From Allorhodopirellula heiligendammensis (GTDB taxonomy: Bacteria > Planctomycetota > Planctomycetia > Pirellulales > Pirellulaceae), in contig NZ_SJPU01000006.1 in NCBI RefSeq assembly GCF_007860105.1, forward strand, positions 1 to 64,000: a DNA stretch of 64,000 nucleotides. The letters are read 5' to 3'. The stretch's first letter is position 1. Every line of letters begins with the position of its first letter. This document shows positions 1 to 6,730 of this stretch, in pieces. Under the pieces are notes generated by a model. The model was not told the DNA's origin, ran no database searches, and was given only the letters and a program-made list of their open reading frames with translations. A program made the translations under genes and the position numbers.

Positions 1-1039
1 GGACATGTACGTTCCTGCAAAGAAGATGTGAGAATTCTCTTTGAAGGATGGCATGTCCACACTTTTTTATCCATCCGTCGTAACTTCCGCGACTTCAAAC
101 CCGGCGCACGCTTTAGTCGGATGAGCCGAATTTAGTTGTTACCGACGGAATTGCGGTCGTAGTTTTTGCTGAATTGTGACTGTATGGATTTGGAACCTCC
201 GATCGTCCTTTTGCAGAAAGAGGGCCACCCACTTTTCAGCTCGGCCTGCGGCTTGTTTTTCGGCCGATTCAACTACGATCCGGTCCTCGCAGAATGCCGC
301 CACCGAGCATCGGGCTCATTCTGATCCGATTTTCGAATATCGGCGCAGTAGCGACCCCGGATGGAATCAAAGTGGAAGGTTTTCCGAAGACGGTCAGGCC
401 GAAGATATCCCGAGTGGGTTGTCACGGGCGCAGAGCCAACCTTGACCGCGACGGCTGGCTTCCTCGGCGAGGTGTTCTGGGCTACCCGCTGCCCGCTTGA
501 ACACCCGCCCAAATCGGCTCACGACGTCGCACCAGACATGGGTATCCAAGCCCATACGTGTGAGGATCGGCCGCAAGTGCGCGGGGATCGCACTGACCTT
601 GTCACTGCGGAGTTGACGTCCCGTCCAGTCGAGCTGTTACCGGCCTTTTTGATGTCGCATTTTTGGCCGAATTGAGACTGTAGGGATTTGGCGGTGATTT
701 TGGCGTGTTGGCCGAATTGTTGCGAATTTTGGAGAAGGATTTCGCGCCGCACTTTTTGGCCGATTTGGTGTCGGAGAGCTGGATGATCCTGGACCGACTT
801 TGTGAAGGATGGATGGCGCCGATTGATCTGCTCGGCGATTCGGACTCTTGATCGAAATCCGATTGCGATCGCTAGGGAACGATCAATGCCAACTGCGCAG
901 CAAAAAGCTAACCACGCAGCAAAAATGCGATCGTTCTGAGCGAACGATCGCATGGACGTTGGTTCCAATTCGATGATGCTGAACCGATGCTCGGACTCAA
1001 CTCACGATGTCAGCATTCGCACACAGTGACTGCCATCAC
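1..1039. other. Gene-poor, probably decayed DNA at the left edge
   Basis: No reading frame here has a recognisable domain or convincing composition. The stretch from about 640 to 850 repeats short words such as TTGGCCGA and AATTTTGG, and a near-copy of TGAAGGATGG occurs near 42 and near 802. At 895-926 the word CGCAGCAAAAA occurs twice. ACTCACGATGTC occurs near 1000 and again near 1039. These look like the debris of mobile elements, but no family could be named. Confidence 0.5.
927..951. repeat. Perfect 10-bp hairpin
   Basis: GCGATCGTTC (927-936) is followed by a 5-nt loop (937-941) and its exact complement GAACGATCGC (942-951). There is no T-tract on either side, so it is not a standard terminator. 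It could be an operator or the end of a lost mobile element. Confidence 0.6.
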
Positions 1040-1336
1040 TCACGATGTCTGCAAGGAATCGGAGTTGGCCGATGGCGTCGGATCGCCGAGGTCATCTCGG
1101 TAGTCTTCCAACCAACGACGCAGGATCGTGACCGCCGGGACGAAGTCGTGACCCTGCAGTAACATCAGGTCGATGTTGTTGGTGTTCTTCTGACAACAGA
1201 AGCAATGGGCCAAGTTGTTCTTCGGATTCACTGTCGCTCGCAACTCTTTGCAATGGGGACACTGAAAACGAAAGTAGCCATCGCTCTGCTTTGAAATCGG
1301 ACCGTGCTGACCAAGTCGAGTGACCGTCAACTTCAT
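1040..1336 (-). CDS. Stand-alone CHC2-type zinc-finger protein
   Basis: This 98-residue protein resembles the zinc-binding domain at the N-terminus of DnaG primase. A CPHC motif near residues 26-29 is followed by HCFCC near 44-48 and then by an N-I-D segment, the same order as the C-x2-H...C-F-x-C...N-x-I-D pattern of CHC2 fingers. No TOPRIM or helicase domain follows: the protein ends about 50 residues after the finger. DNA or RNA binding is an inference from the fold. It has no obvious operon partner and sits in a region of mobile-element debris, so it may be an accessory protein of a transposon. The ATG at 1336 has only a weak ribosome-binding site. Confidence 0.6.
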   Translation of the reverse strand: MKLTVTRLGQHGPISKQSDGYFRFQCPHCKELRATVNPKNNLAHCFCCQKNTNNIDLMLLQGHDFVPAVTILRRWLEDYRDDLGDPTPSANSDSLQTS

Positions 1337-1403
1337 CGGTAAGTCGTTGCGAAGAAATCAAATGGGTCAGGTCTCTTTGATGAGTACGCCACCAGATGCA
1401 CTA

Positions 1404-1501
1404 ACAAGATTAAGGTGTCCGGTACCGATTAACCAGACACTGCACCGGAGGTGAGCATTGAAACGGTAGCCGGACAAGAGTAAGGTGTCCGGTACCGATT
1501 A
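1404..1501. repeat. Pair of 28-bp direct repeats with a GGTACC core
   Basis: Positions 1404-1431 and 1474-1501 match at 27 of 28 bases, exactly 70 bp apart. Both contain AAGGTGTCCGGTACCGATTA. They lie just upstream of the hairpin array and the Y1 transposase gene. This suggests that they are part of the same transposase-associated unit, or a dispersed repeat that it recognises. Confidence 0.75.
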
Positions 1502-1546
1502 TGATATATACCATCCTCTGCGCCGGAGTAAAGCAGTACTTTAACA

Positions 1547-1765
1547 GGCCACCGCACGGTGGCCTTTCTTGTTGGCGGACAGGAAGTCCGCCATCTTCTG
1601 CGGCACGAAGCCGCCCAGTCGTTGGTTCTTCCGGCCTGCGAAGCGGGCGACGCACACGACGTGCGTCGCGGCTGTTTCGGCTGGATGCCGCCGCCCTGGA
1701 TAGATCGCTGAACGACGGCGACACGGATGTCGCCGCATGACTAAGCCCGGTGGCAGGATGCCGCC
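1547..1765. repeat. Array of at least six small hairpins, REP-like
   Basis: Successive short palindromes are packed head to tail. Stems and loops are: 1547-1564 (GGCCACCG/CGGTGGCC, followed by TTTCTT); 1574-1592 (GGCGGAC, loop AGGAA); 1600-1614 (GCGGC, loop ACGAA); about 1634-1648 (GCCTGC, loop GAA, one G-T pair); 1647-1669 (9-bp stem GCGACGCAC, loop ACGAC); 1716-1735 (8-bp stem CGGCGACA, loop CGGA); 1749-1765 (GGTGGC, loop AGGAT, one G-T pair). Most loops contain GGA or GAA. The array ends 13 bp before the inverted end of the Y1 transposase unit. This arrangement resembles REP/REPIN arrays beside RAYT genes in other bacteria. Confidence 0.7.
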
Positions 1766-1778
1766 CGGCGACCCGGAG

Positions 1779-2584
1779 AAGATAACGGGACGGGGGTTGA
1801 ATCGACTCGTCCACCTCCCTATTCTGGGGGCTCGTTCGCGAGCTGCTATCGAGTCATATCAATGCCACGTCAAAATCGAGATGACCGTGCCGGTCAAATC
1901 TATCATGCTCTGAATCGGGGTAATCAACGACAGGAAATTTTTCACAAGCCGGAAGACTTCCAGGCCTTCATTCGGGTGTTGGCCGAGGGACTTCAGAAAT
2001 ACTCCGTCGAACTGTTTAGTTTTACGTTGATGCCCAACCACTGGCATCTGGTTCTTCGCCCAGTCAAGGATGGGCAGATGGGACGATTGCTGCGATGGGT
2101 CACGGCGACTCACACCCTTCGCTACCGCGGTCATTGCCATAGTCGCGGCGGCGGGCACCTCTATCAGGGCAGATTCAAGAGTTTTCCGATCGCCGACGAT
2201 GAGCACTTCTACGTCGCTTGTCGCTATGTGGAGCGGAATCCCTTGCGTGCCAAGCTTGTCGATTCCGCAAAAGATTGGCAGCATGGATCGCTCCATCGGT
2301 GGAATCAGCCGAAGGAGCCCGATCCGGCAATTCTATCGCGATGGCCGATACCTCGACTTCGGGGCTGGAACAAGCGAGTCGATACGGCGTTAACTGCTGG
2401 AGAACTTAAGTCGCTGCGAACATGCGTCGATCGCTCTCGCCCCTATGGCAGCGAGGAGTGGGTCGAAGAGATCGCCGAACGTCAGGGCTTGTGGCACCCG
2501 CTACGTCCGGCAGGCCGTCCACGCAAGCGTCCCCGGCCACAAAAGGACATCAAATGAACGATTCGACCCCCGTCCCGTTTTCTT
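1779..2584 (+). mobile_element. RAYT-type (IS200-like) unit with 26-bp inverted ends
   Basis: The Y1 transposase gene is bracketed by inverted repeats: 1779-1804 and 2559-2584 are reverse complements at 24 of 26 positions. The core is CCCCCGTCCCGTT. The right end begins 1 bp after the transposase stop codon. RAYTs are usually single-copy domesticated IS200-like enzymes that act on REP palindromes. The presence of clear ends suggests this copy could be, or recently was, a discrete unit. Confidence 0.65.
1862..2557 (+). CDS. REP-associated tyrosine transposase (Y1/HUH family)
   Basis: A 231-residue Y1_Tnp protein. The HUH metal-binding motif is visible as H60-W-H62 inside LMPNHWHLV, and the probable catalytic tyrosine is Y122 in the sequence CRYVERNP that is typical of RAYTs. 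The GHLYQGRFKS segment is also characteristic. Family members nick single-stranded DNA at the foot of REP hairpins. The C-terminal tail (about residues 195-231) is rich in Arg, Pro and Lys and probably binds DNA. The gene is full length with a normal ATG, and it lies between inverted ends and next to a hairpin array that may be its substrate. The frame shows no disruption. Confidence 0.9.
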   Translation: MPRQNRDDRAGQIYHALNRGNQRQEIFHKPEDFQAFIRVLAEGLQKYSVELFSFTLMPNHWHLVLRPVKDGQMGRLLRWVTATHTLRYRGHCHSRGGGHLYQGRFKSFPIADDEHFYVACRYVERNPLRAKLVDSAKDWQHGSLHRWNQPKEPDPAILSRWPIPRLRGWNKRVDTALTAGELKSLRTCVDRSRPYGSEEWVEEIAERQGLWHPLRPAGRPRKRPRPQKDIK

Positions 2585-2602
2585 CCCCCGTCCCGTTTTC
2601 TT
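2559..2602. repeat. Right inverted end with an 18-bp tandem duplication
   Basis: The right end carries two adjacent identical 18-bp copies at 2567-2584 and 2585-2602, each CCCCCGTCCCGTTTTCTT. A run of CCCCC then joins directly to the IS66 remnant. Only one such copy is seen at the left end. Confidence 0.8.
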
Positions 2603-2610
2603 CCCCCGCG

Positions 2611-2855
2611 TTGATGACGCTCGCGTACCACCGACAAACAACCTTGCCGAGCGGGCGTTACGTCCGTTGGTGATCCTTCGCAAGATCACGTTTGGTCATC
2701 GTAGTGAAGCGGGAGCGGACCAGATGGCGAAACTAATGAGCGTCGCCGAGACTGCGCGGCGTCATGGACATCGGGCGAGCGACATCTACTTCGAGTTGCT
2801 GACACGTCCACCCGATGCAGCATTGAAGCGGCTCTACGCCAAACCGGTTGCTTAA
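2611..2855 (+). pseudogene. IS66-family transposase, 3' remnant
   Basis: About 80 residues match the extreme C-terminal part of IS66 (TnpC-type) transposases, notably PPTNNLAERALRP, VILRKITFG and a tail on helicase-like spacing ending in LYAKPVA. Full-length proteins of this family are roughly 450-550 residues, so the first four fifths are missing. The break lies exactly at the right end of the RAYT unit, which suggests that insertion of that unit, or a deletion at its end, truncated the IS66 copy. No functional protein is expected. Confidence 0.8.
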
Positions 2856-3382
2856 GCGGAGCGATGCGTTGGCGTCAAACGATTTTGTTCAATGCTTATG
2901 CGGTCACCTTCCGCCGCACAACGCTGCACGACGGACTACTGCAAAAGCAATTCAATTTGATTGAATTGCTTTGGTTTGGATGCTGCGCGATCTCTACTTT
3001 TCCGAACCCGACTACCGCAACCGATTTCTCCTATGCGACGGAAGTCAGTTTGAATGATCCCATTGCAACAAACCATGGGATCTTCCAAATTTGAATGCTT
3101 GTGCGGTCATCTCGAAGATCACTGGTAAATGCGAAGCTAGATGGCCGGGGACTAAACTGTTACCGTTCCCCACGCTCAAGAGTGCGCGGTCGATACGCGT
3201 GGTCAGTATCCCTCCGAAAAGCAGACGGGCATCCAGACCACCAAGAAGAAAATGTGCCTTGCAGCAATCTAATGAAGCCTCGTTTCAGTCCAACGCATCG
3301 GGCGAAACATTGAGCAAAGACGCCTGACCCATTTGCTTCTTCCCGGCAGTGCGATTGATCGTCAATTTCCATAGAAGCCATC
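2856..3382. other. Non-coding stretch between IS66 remnant and nuclease gene
   Basis: No gene is supported here. Two 22-bp segments, 2888-2909 and 3091-3112, match at 19 positions and share AATGCTT and TGCGGTCA; they could be footprints of insertion-sequence ends. The stretch GGGACTAAACTGTTACCG near 3150-3167 may be another IS end, but no partner was found. Confidence 0.4.
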
Positions 3383-4369
3383 CTAAGCCCGCGGGAAAAC
3401 CTGGCCGTAAATAAAATTCTCAAAGTTATCTTCGCCGATGCATTGGCAGCCGTTCGCGGATGCTAAATCGATAGCTGATTTTGTGAACTTGCTGTTGGTG
3501 ACGACCGAAGTTTGCGAGCATTGATGGAGCTTCATTCCGGCGACCACCTCTTGTACAGCGGAATTACCGACCGAGTGATAGTAGCCCTTTATTTGCACAG
3601 CCAAGCGTTTAGTCCCTGCAATTACAATGAGGTCAACGCCTTGGTCGCCCGTTGTCGGTGTTTCTTCGACCTGATATCCGAGATGCTGAAAAACTCTAGC
3701 AACGTAGTTTTCGAAATCGATTCCACGCAGTTCACGCCATCGCTCCTCGTAGAGAGTTTTCGACAGGTTGTCGAAAGCATTCTTGCGTCGAGTCTCGTCC
3801 TCCTGTGCTCTCTGTCTAGCAAGTTCAGGTTCCCAGGCGGACAGTTGAGAAAGTGTTCCGGTGATATCTCGGTTCACTAACTTCAGTGAATCCTGAAGTC
3901 TATCCAACTGTTGTTTCGCTTGGTTTTTTGCGAGCTCATGATGATCAACTCGTAATCTTGTCGTCTCGTCGCTTCCGCACAAAACGAAATAGTAGGCAGC
4001 GAATGCAACGGCAGCCGAAATGAGTCCGACGACAATGCCTGCGACGGGTTGTCTGAGGATTGCAGCGACGAAGGCGAACGGCAGAACCAAGGATGCAAAA
4101 AGGCCTCCAATCAAGACAAAAGTCCGCACGTCGTGCTCGTCAACCCAACGCCTGCATCGTTGCTTGGATTTTTCCCAAATTACCGCATTGCTGGAACGCT
4201 TAATCTGAGTCGCGGCTGATTTTTGTTCCGCCAGAATCGCATCCTGACTTGCTTGAAGGTCTGCCAGTTTCCCTTTGGCTTCTCTGATTTTCTGCTGGAT
4301 CAATTCCGCGGCCCCACTTGGCAAGTCATCGGTTGCATATCGTGTGTCGTGTCGTTCTGAAATGAACAA
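3383..4369 (-). CDS. Membrane-anchored Mrr-like restriction endonuclease
   Basis: A 328-residue protein with three parts. Residues about 15-75 are charged and probably coiled coil. Two hydrophobic segments at about 83-105 and 108-130 look like a membrane hairpin, and a second charged helical stretch follows. The C-terminal part (about 215-328) is an Mrr_cat-type PD-(D/E)xK nuclease: GIDFENYVARVF leads in, D246 sits in the GVDL motif, and Q259-x-K261 lies in AVQIKGY. Mrr-family enzymes cut modified or foreign DNA. The start is a TTG 7 bp after the stop of the upstream gene, implying co-transcription and probable coupling; no ATG is available in frame nearby. By eye the gene is more AT-rich than its neighbours, in keeping with transfer. 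Confidence 0.75.
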   Translation of the reverse strand: MFISERHDTRYATDDLPSGAAELIQQKIREAKGKLADLQASQDAILAEQKSAATQIKRSSNAVIWEKSKQRCRRWVDEHDVRTFVLIGGLFASLVLPFAFVAAILRQPVAGIVVGLISAAVAFAAYYFVLCGSDETTRLRVDHHELAKNQAKQQLDRLQDSLKLVNRDITGTLSQLSAWEPELARQRAQEDETRRKNAFDNLSKTLYEERWRELRGIDFENYVARVFQHLGYQVEETPTTGDQGVDLIVIAGTKRLAVQIKGYYHSVGNSAVQEVVAGMKLHQCSQTSVVTNSKFTKSAIDLASANGCQCIGEDNFENFIYGQVFPRA

Positions 4370-4376
4370 TCAGAGG

Positions 4377-4808
4377 CTAGTTCGCATCTTCGCAACTACT
4401 CTCCGCTGCGATAGCGGGAAGTTGCTCTTTAGGAAGCATTCCCGCAAATAGATTGTTGATTCTCTGCTTTGCTTCTGGATGTACAGTGACATCTTCGCCC
4501 TCGATTAGAAACACCTTGGAGCGACCCGCAAGAAAGATCGCATCCCAATTCAACCGATCGCGACCCAGTAAACGAACCGGCGTGGGCAAAACCTCCCAGG
4601 CGGGGTCAATGACGTTCGCTTTGTACTTGGCATCGTCGACGATAAATGGCTTTCCTTTCTTGGCGGCCAGAGTGGCATATCGCAAAACCGTCTCGCAAAT
4701 GCTGTCACCGTACTTGCCCCAGACGGTGCCGACTGAATTGGTCGCAAGAGATGTTGACGCTAACTTGGTTTGATTGGCAGCGGTCTTCAGTTTGTTAAGA
4801 AAGCTCAT
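4377..4808 (-). CDS. Unknown protein paired with the Mrr-like nuclease
   Basis: I do not recognise this 143-residue protein. It begins MSFLNKLKTAANQTKL, an amphipathic helix, and contains a basic/aromatic middle part (KYKANVIDPAWEVLP, LLGRDRLNWDAIFL) that reads as a compact globular domain. There is no signal peptide or membrane segment. The frame stays open to a TTG at 4883, which would add 25 residues; the ATG at 4808 is preferred because the extension has no better ribosome-binding site and looks less conserved in composition. The stop lies 7 bp before the nuclease start, so the two form an operon. A role as partner, regulator or inhibitor of the nuclease is inferred from context only. Confidence 0.6.
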   Translation of the reverse strand: MSFLNKLKTAANQTKLASTSLATNSVGTVWGKYGDSICETVLRYATLAAKKGKPFIVDDAKYKANVIDPAWEVLPTPVRLLGRDRLNWDAIFLAGRSKVFLIEGEDVTVHPEAKQRINNLFAGMLPKEQLPAIAAESSCEDAN

Positions 4809-5072
4809 GTTGCTACTCTGGTGGACAATTTGCCAATCGGGGTTTTGAGTGAAGTGTGAAGCGACGATCGTCTCTGAGTCCAATTTCGATCTGTTGCCTC
4901 TCAGTGCGGTGATAGCTGCGGAACTAGGACGGCTGATCCGTCGGTGTGAGTCTAGCAGATGCCGATGATCACGGGGGGGCGTCCAATAGCACCGAGCGCG
5001 GTTTCGGCGACATCGTGGGCTTGAGTGCCTTTTAGCGGTTAAGGCATGGCATGCGGGGACGTCGCATCCGAG

Positions 5073-5249
5073 CTACCGGTGCTGATCCATGATCGACTGA
5101 ACGTGTTGGCGGAAATATCGTTGCTCTGATACGGCTACGTCATGGGCAAGTTCGATCCGCTGAGCGTGCTCGTTCACTCGCTCTGCGAAATCTACGTTCT
5201 CCACAATGTTTTCAATTATCATCGACGGCGGCGTCTTGAGCGTTTTTAT
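5073..5249 (-). CDS. Small protein coupled to the integrase; possible AUA start
   Basis: Immediately after the integrase stop (5263-5265) the minus strand reads AGGGAGGTG, a strong ribosome-binding site, followed by 4 nt and then an in-frame ATA at 5249. No ATG, GTG or TTG lies in that frame at proper spacing; the first ATG is at 5222. From the ATA the product would be 58 residues, from the ATG 49: it is mostly helical and charged (ENIVENVDFAERVNEHAQRI). Small genes after integrases are often excisionases or regulators, but no helix-turn-helix is clear. A GTG inside the ribosome-binding site opens only a 14-codon frame and is too close to it. Confidence 0.45.
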   Translation of the reverse strand: MKTLKTPPSMIIENIVENVDFAERVNEHAQRIELAHDVAVSEQRYFRQHVQSIMDQHR

Positions 5250-5262
5250 TTCGCACCTCCCT

Positions 5263-6456
5263 TCACGCCACTTTTCGCCTTCTTGGGCTTCGGCTTCCTG
5301 CTTTCCACCATGCCCGAACATGCTTGCAGACGTCGCGTATTCGCTGGGGGTCGATGCCTTCACGGTAGACGTCGGCCATCGTTGCGTCAAAGTGTCCTAT
5401 CACGTAGATGGTCGCGATTTGATCTTTGCAGTTGCCCCCGATGGTTTCGAACTTGTGCCGTGGCGAGTTGAACCCGACTCCTTCTCGGTAGCATCCGACC
5501 TTGGTTGTCAGTTTTTTGAACTCTGCGGATAGAGGCTCGGCGGAGCGACCTTCGTGAAACCACGCTTGACGTCGCTTGGTCACGGACACATTGTCTGCCA
5601 GCGAGTTAGGGAGATTCCCGTACCGGTTTTCGATCGCCACCTTCAACGCGGCTCTTGTCTCCGGCCACAGCCAAGCGGCTCGCTCCACGGCGGTTTTCTC
5701 TCGGAGTCCTTCGATCCACGCTTTTGAAAAGTCGATGCTCGAGATTTGCATTCTTCCGCAGTCTGCGTTCCCGTACCCGGCATTGATGCCCAATAGGATC
5801 ATGGCGCGCATCTGGAAATTGGCGGCGTCGAGCAGTTGGTGCAGTTCCGCTGCCGAGAATAGCTTTTTCGGCTTGGTCGCTCGGTGCAATCGTTGTCGCT
5901 TCTGGCTTACCCGTTTGAAATTGGGGCCGGTGCGGAGCGGCTTGTTGACCAGTTCGACTTCGTAGGCGTATTTGAGCACGACTCCCAGTCGCGTTATCTC
6001 GCTGTTGATTCGCGTTGGTCCCCATGTCTTCGGAAACGATGACCGGTACCGAGCAAAGTCGGCCACTGTCAGCCCGTCCAGGAAACGACCCTTGCCGATA
6101 AAGTCCGCAAACCGCTTGCAAGCATCGTGGTAGTCGTTCAGCGTTCGCAGGGATAGGTCGCCTTGTTCCCGCTGCTGATCCTTGGAATCCAAGAACGTAT
6201 TGCACAGCCTCGCGACGTCGGCCCGATCGTCGTTGCGTTTTGGATCCGCCCCGCCAAGCAGCTCGTCGCGGACTTCCAGCCACTCCTGCAGAGCAGTGTC
6301 GGGATCATCCCACGTCCCAAAGTAGTGGATCTTGCCACGCACCTTCGTGCACCACTTTCCGGATGCATGAGCCGTCAGCGGAATATCGGCATACGGTTTA
6401 TTGGGCTTCTGCGGCTTCGCAGCGCGGCGATTTTTGGATAGACTGCGGGCATTCAT
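5263..6456 (-). CDS. Tyrosine recombinase / site-specific integrase
   Basis: A 397-residue integrase of the kind common in planctomycetes. The basic N-terminus (about 1-60) resembles an arm-binding domain, residues about 80-190 a SAM-like core-binding domain, and 200-385 the catalytic domain. The second catalytic Arg is in FNSPRHKF and the His and Tyr are in VIGHFDATMADVYRE. Two departures from the textbook pattern are visible: the first-Arg region reads NAGYGNADCGRM rather than G-x-R-x-x-E, and the His of the H-x-x-R box is replaced by Asn. Related planctomycete proteins share these features, as far as I recall. The gene lies 5' of tRNA-Arg and no copy of the tRNA 3' end was found elsewhere in the window. 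Confidence 0.85.
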   Translation of the reverse strand: MNARSLSKNRRAAKPQKPNKPYADIPLTAHASGKWCTKVRGKIHYFGTWDDPDTALQEWLEVRDELLGGADPKRNDDRADVARLCNTFLDSKDQQREQGDLSLRTLNDYHDACKRFADFIGKGRFLDGLTVADFARYRSSFPKTWGPTRINSEITRLGVVLKYAYEVELVNKPLRTGPNFKRVSQKRQRLHRATKPKKLFSAAELHQLLDAANFQMRAMILLGINAGYGNADCGRMQISSIDFSKAWIEGLREKTAVERAAWLWPETRAALKVAIENRYGNLPNSLADNVSVTKRRQAWFHEGRSAEPLSAEFKKLTTKVGCYREGVGFNSPRHKFETIGGNCKDQIATIYVIGHFDATMADVYREGIDPQRIRDVCKHVRAWWKAGSRSPRRRKVA

Positions 6457-6485
6457 GGCCAGGCTTCTGAAAAGCTTGGTGGTGG

Positions 6486-6526
6486 AGCCCGTTCGACGTT
6501 ACCGCGTCGATTCGGGCGTTTTTGTT
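6486..6526 (+). terminator. Rho-independent terminator-like hairpin
   Basis: GCCCG plus TTCGACG pairs with CGTCGA plus TCGGGC around a TTACCG loop (11 paired bases with one small bulge), followed by GTTTTTGTTT. On the plus strand this is a classic terminator. It lies in the leader of the integrase gene, which reads the other way, and before tRNA-Arg, so its target transcript is unclear. Confidence 0.55.
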
Positions 6527-6583
6527 TGGCAAGCTATTAAACCGGTTGTAGTCTGGTTGTAACAAGCCTCGCAAAAACACGTC

Positions 6584-6657
6584 GCGCCCGTAGCTCAGCT
6601 GGATAGAGCATCGCACTTCTAATGCGACGGTCGCAGGTTCGAATCCTGCCGGGCGTA
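6584..6657 (+). tRNA. tRNA-Arg (anticodon TCT)
   Basis: The 74-nt sequence folds as a cloverleaf: acceptor GCGCCCG with CGGGCGT (one terminal G-T pair), D arm AGCTCAGCTGGATAGAGC, anticodon stem CGCA/TGCG with loop CTTCTAA, and T arm GCAGG-TTCGAAT-CCTGC. The anticodon TCT reads AGA. CCA is not encoded. Confidence 0.95.
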
Positions 6658-6730
6658 CTTGCGGAAATAGGGAGTTAATGGTCGGCCGCAAATGCAATCA
6701 GTATTTTTGAAGGCAGAAAAGGCCGTTGTT

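Noticed and set aside
519-968. 149-codon minus-strand frame
   Set aside because: No domain, no ribosome-binding site, and composition matches non-coding DNA of the region.
1404-1765. CRISPR array
   Set aside because: The hairpins differ in sequence, have no constant repeat or spacers and no cas genes nearby.
2445-2855. A 136-residue gene covering the IS66 remnant
   Set aside because: The first half is the RAYT coding sequence read in another frame; only the C-terminal 80 residues are IS66-like.
6584-6657. tRNA-Arg as attachment site of the integrase-bearing element
   Set aside because: The integrase lies on the 5' side of the tRNA, and no second copy of the tRNA 3' end was seen in the window; a copy outside cannot be excluded.
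6398-6697. 99-codon minus-strand reading frame across tRNA-Arg
   Set aside because: It is the antisense of tRNA-Arg; the peptide PAGFEPATVALEVRCS is a well-known false ORF signature of tRNA genes.
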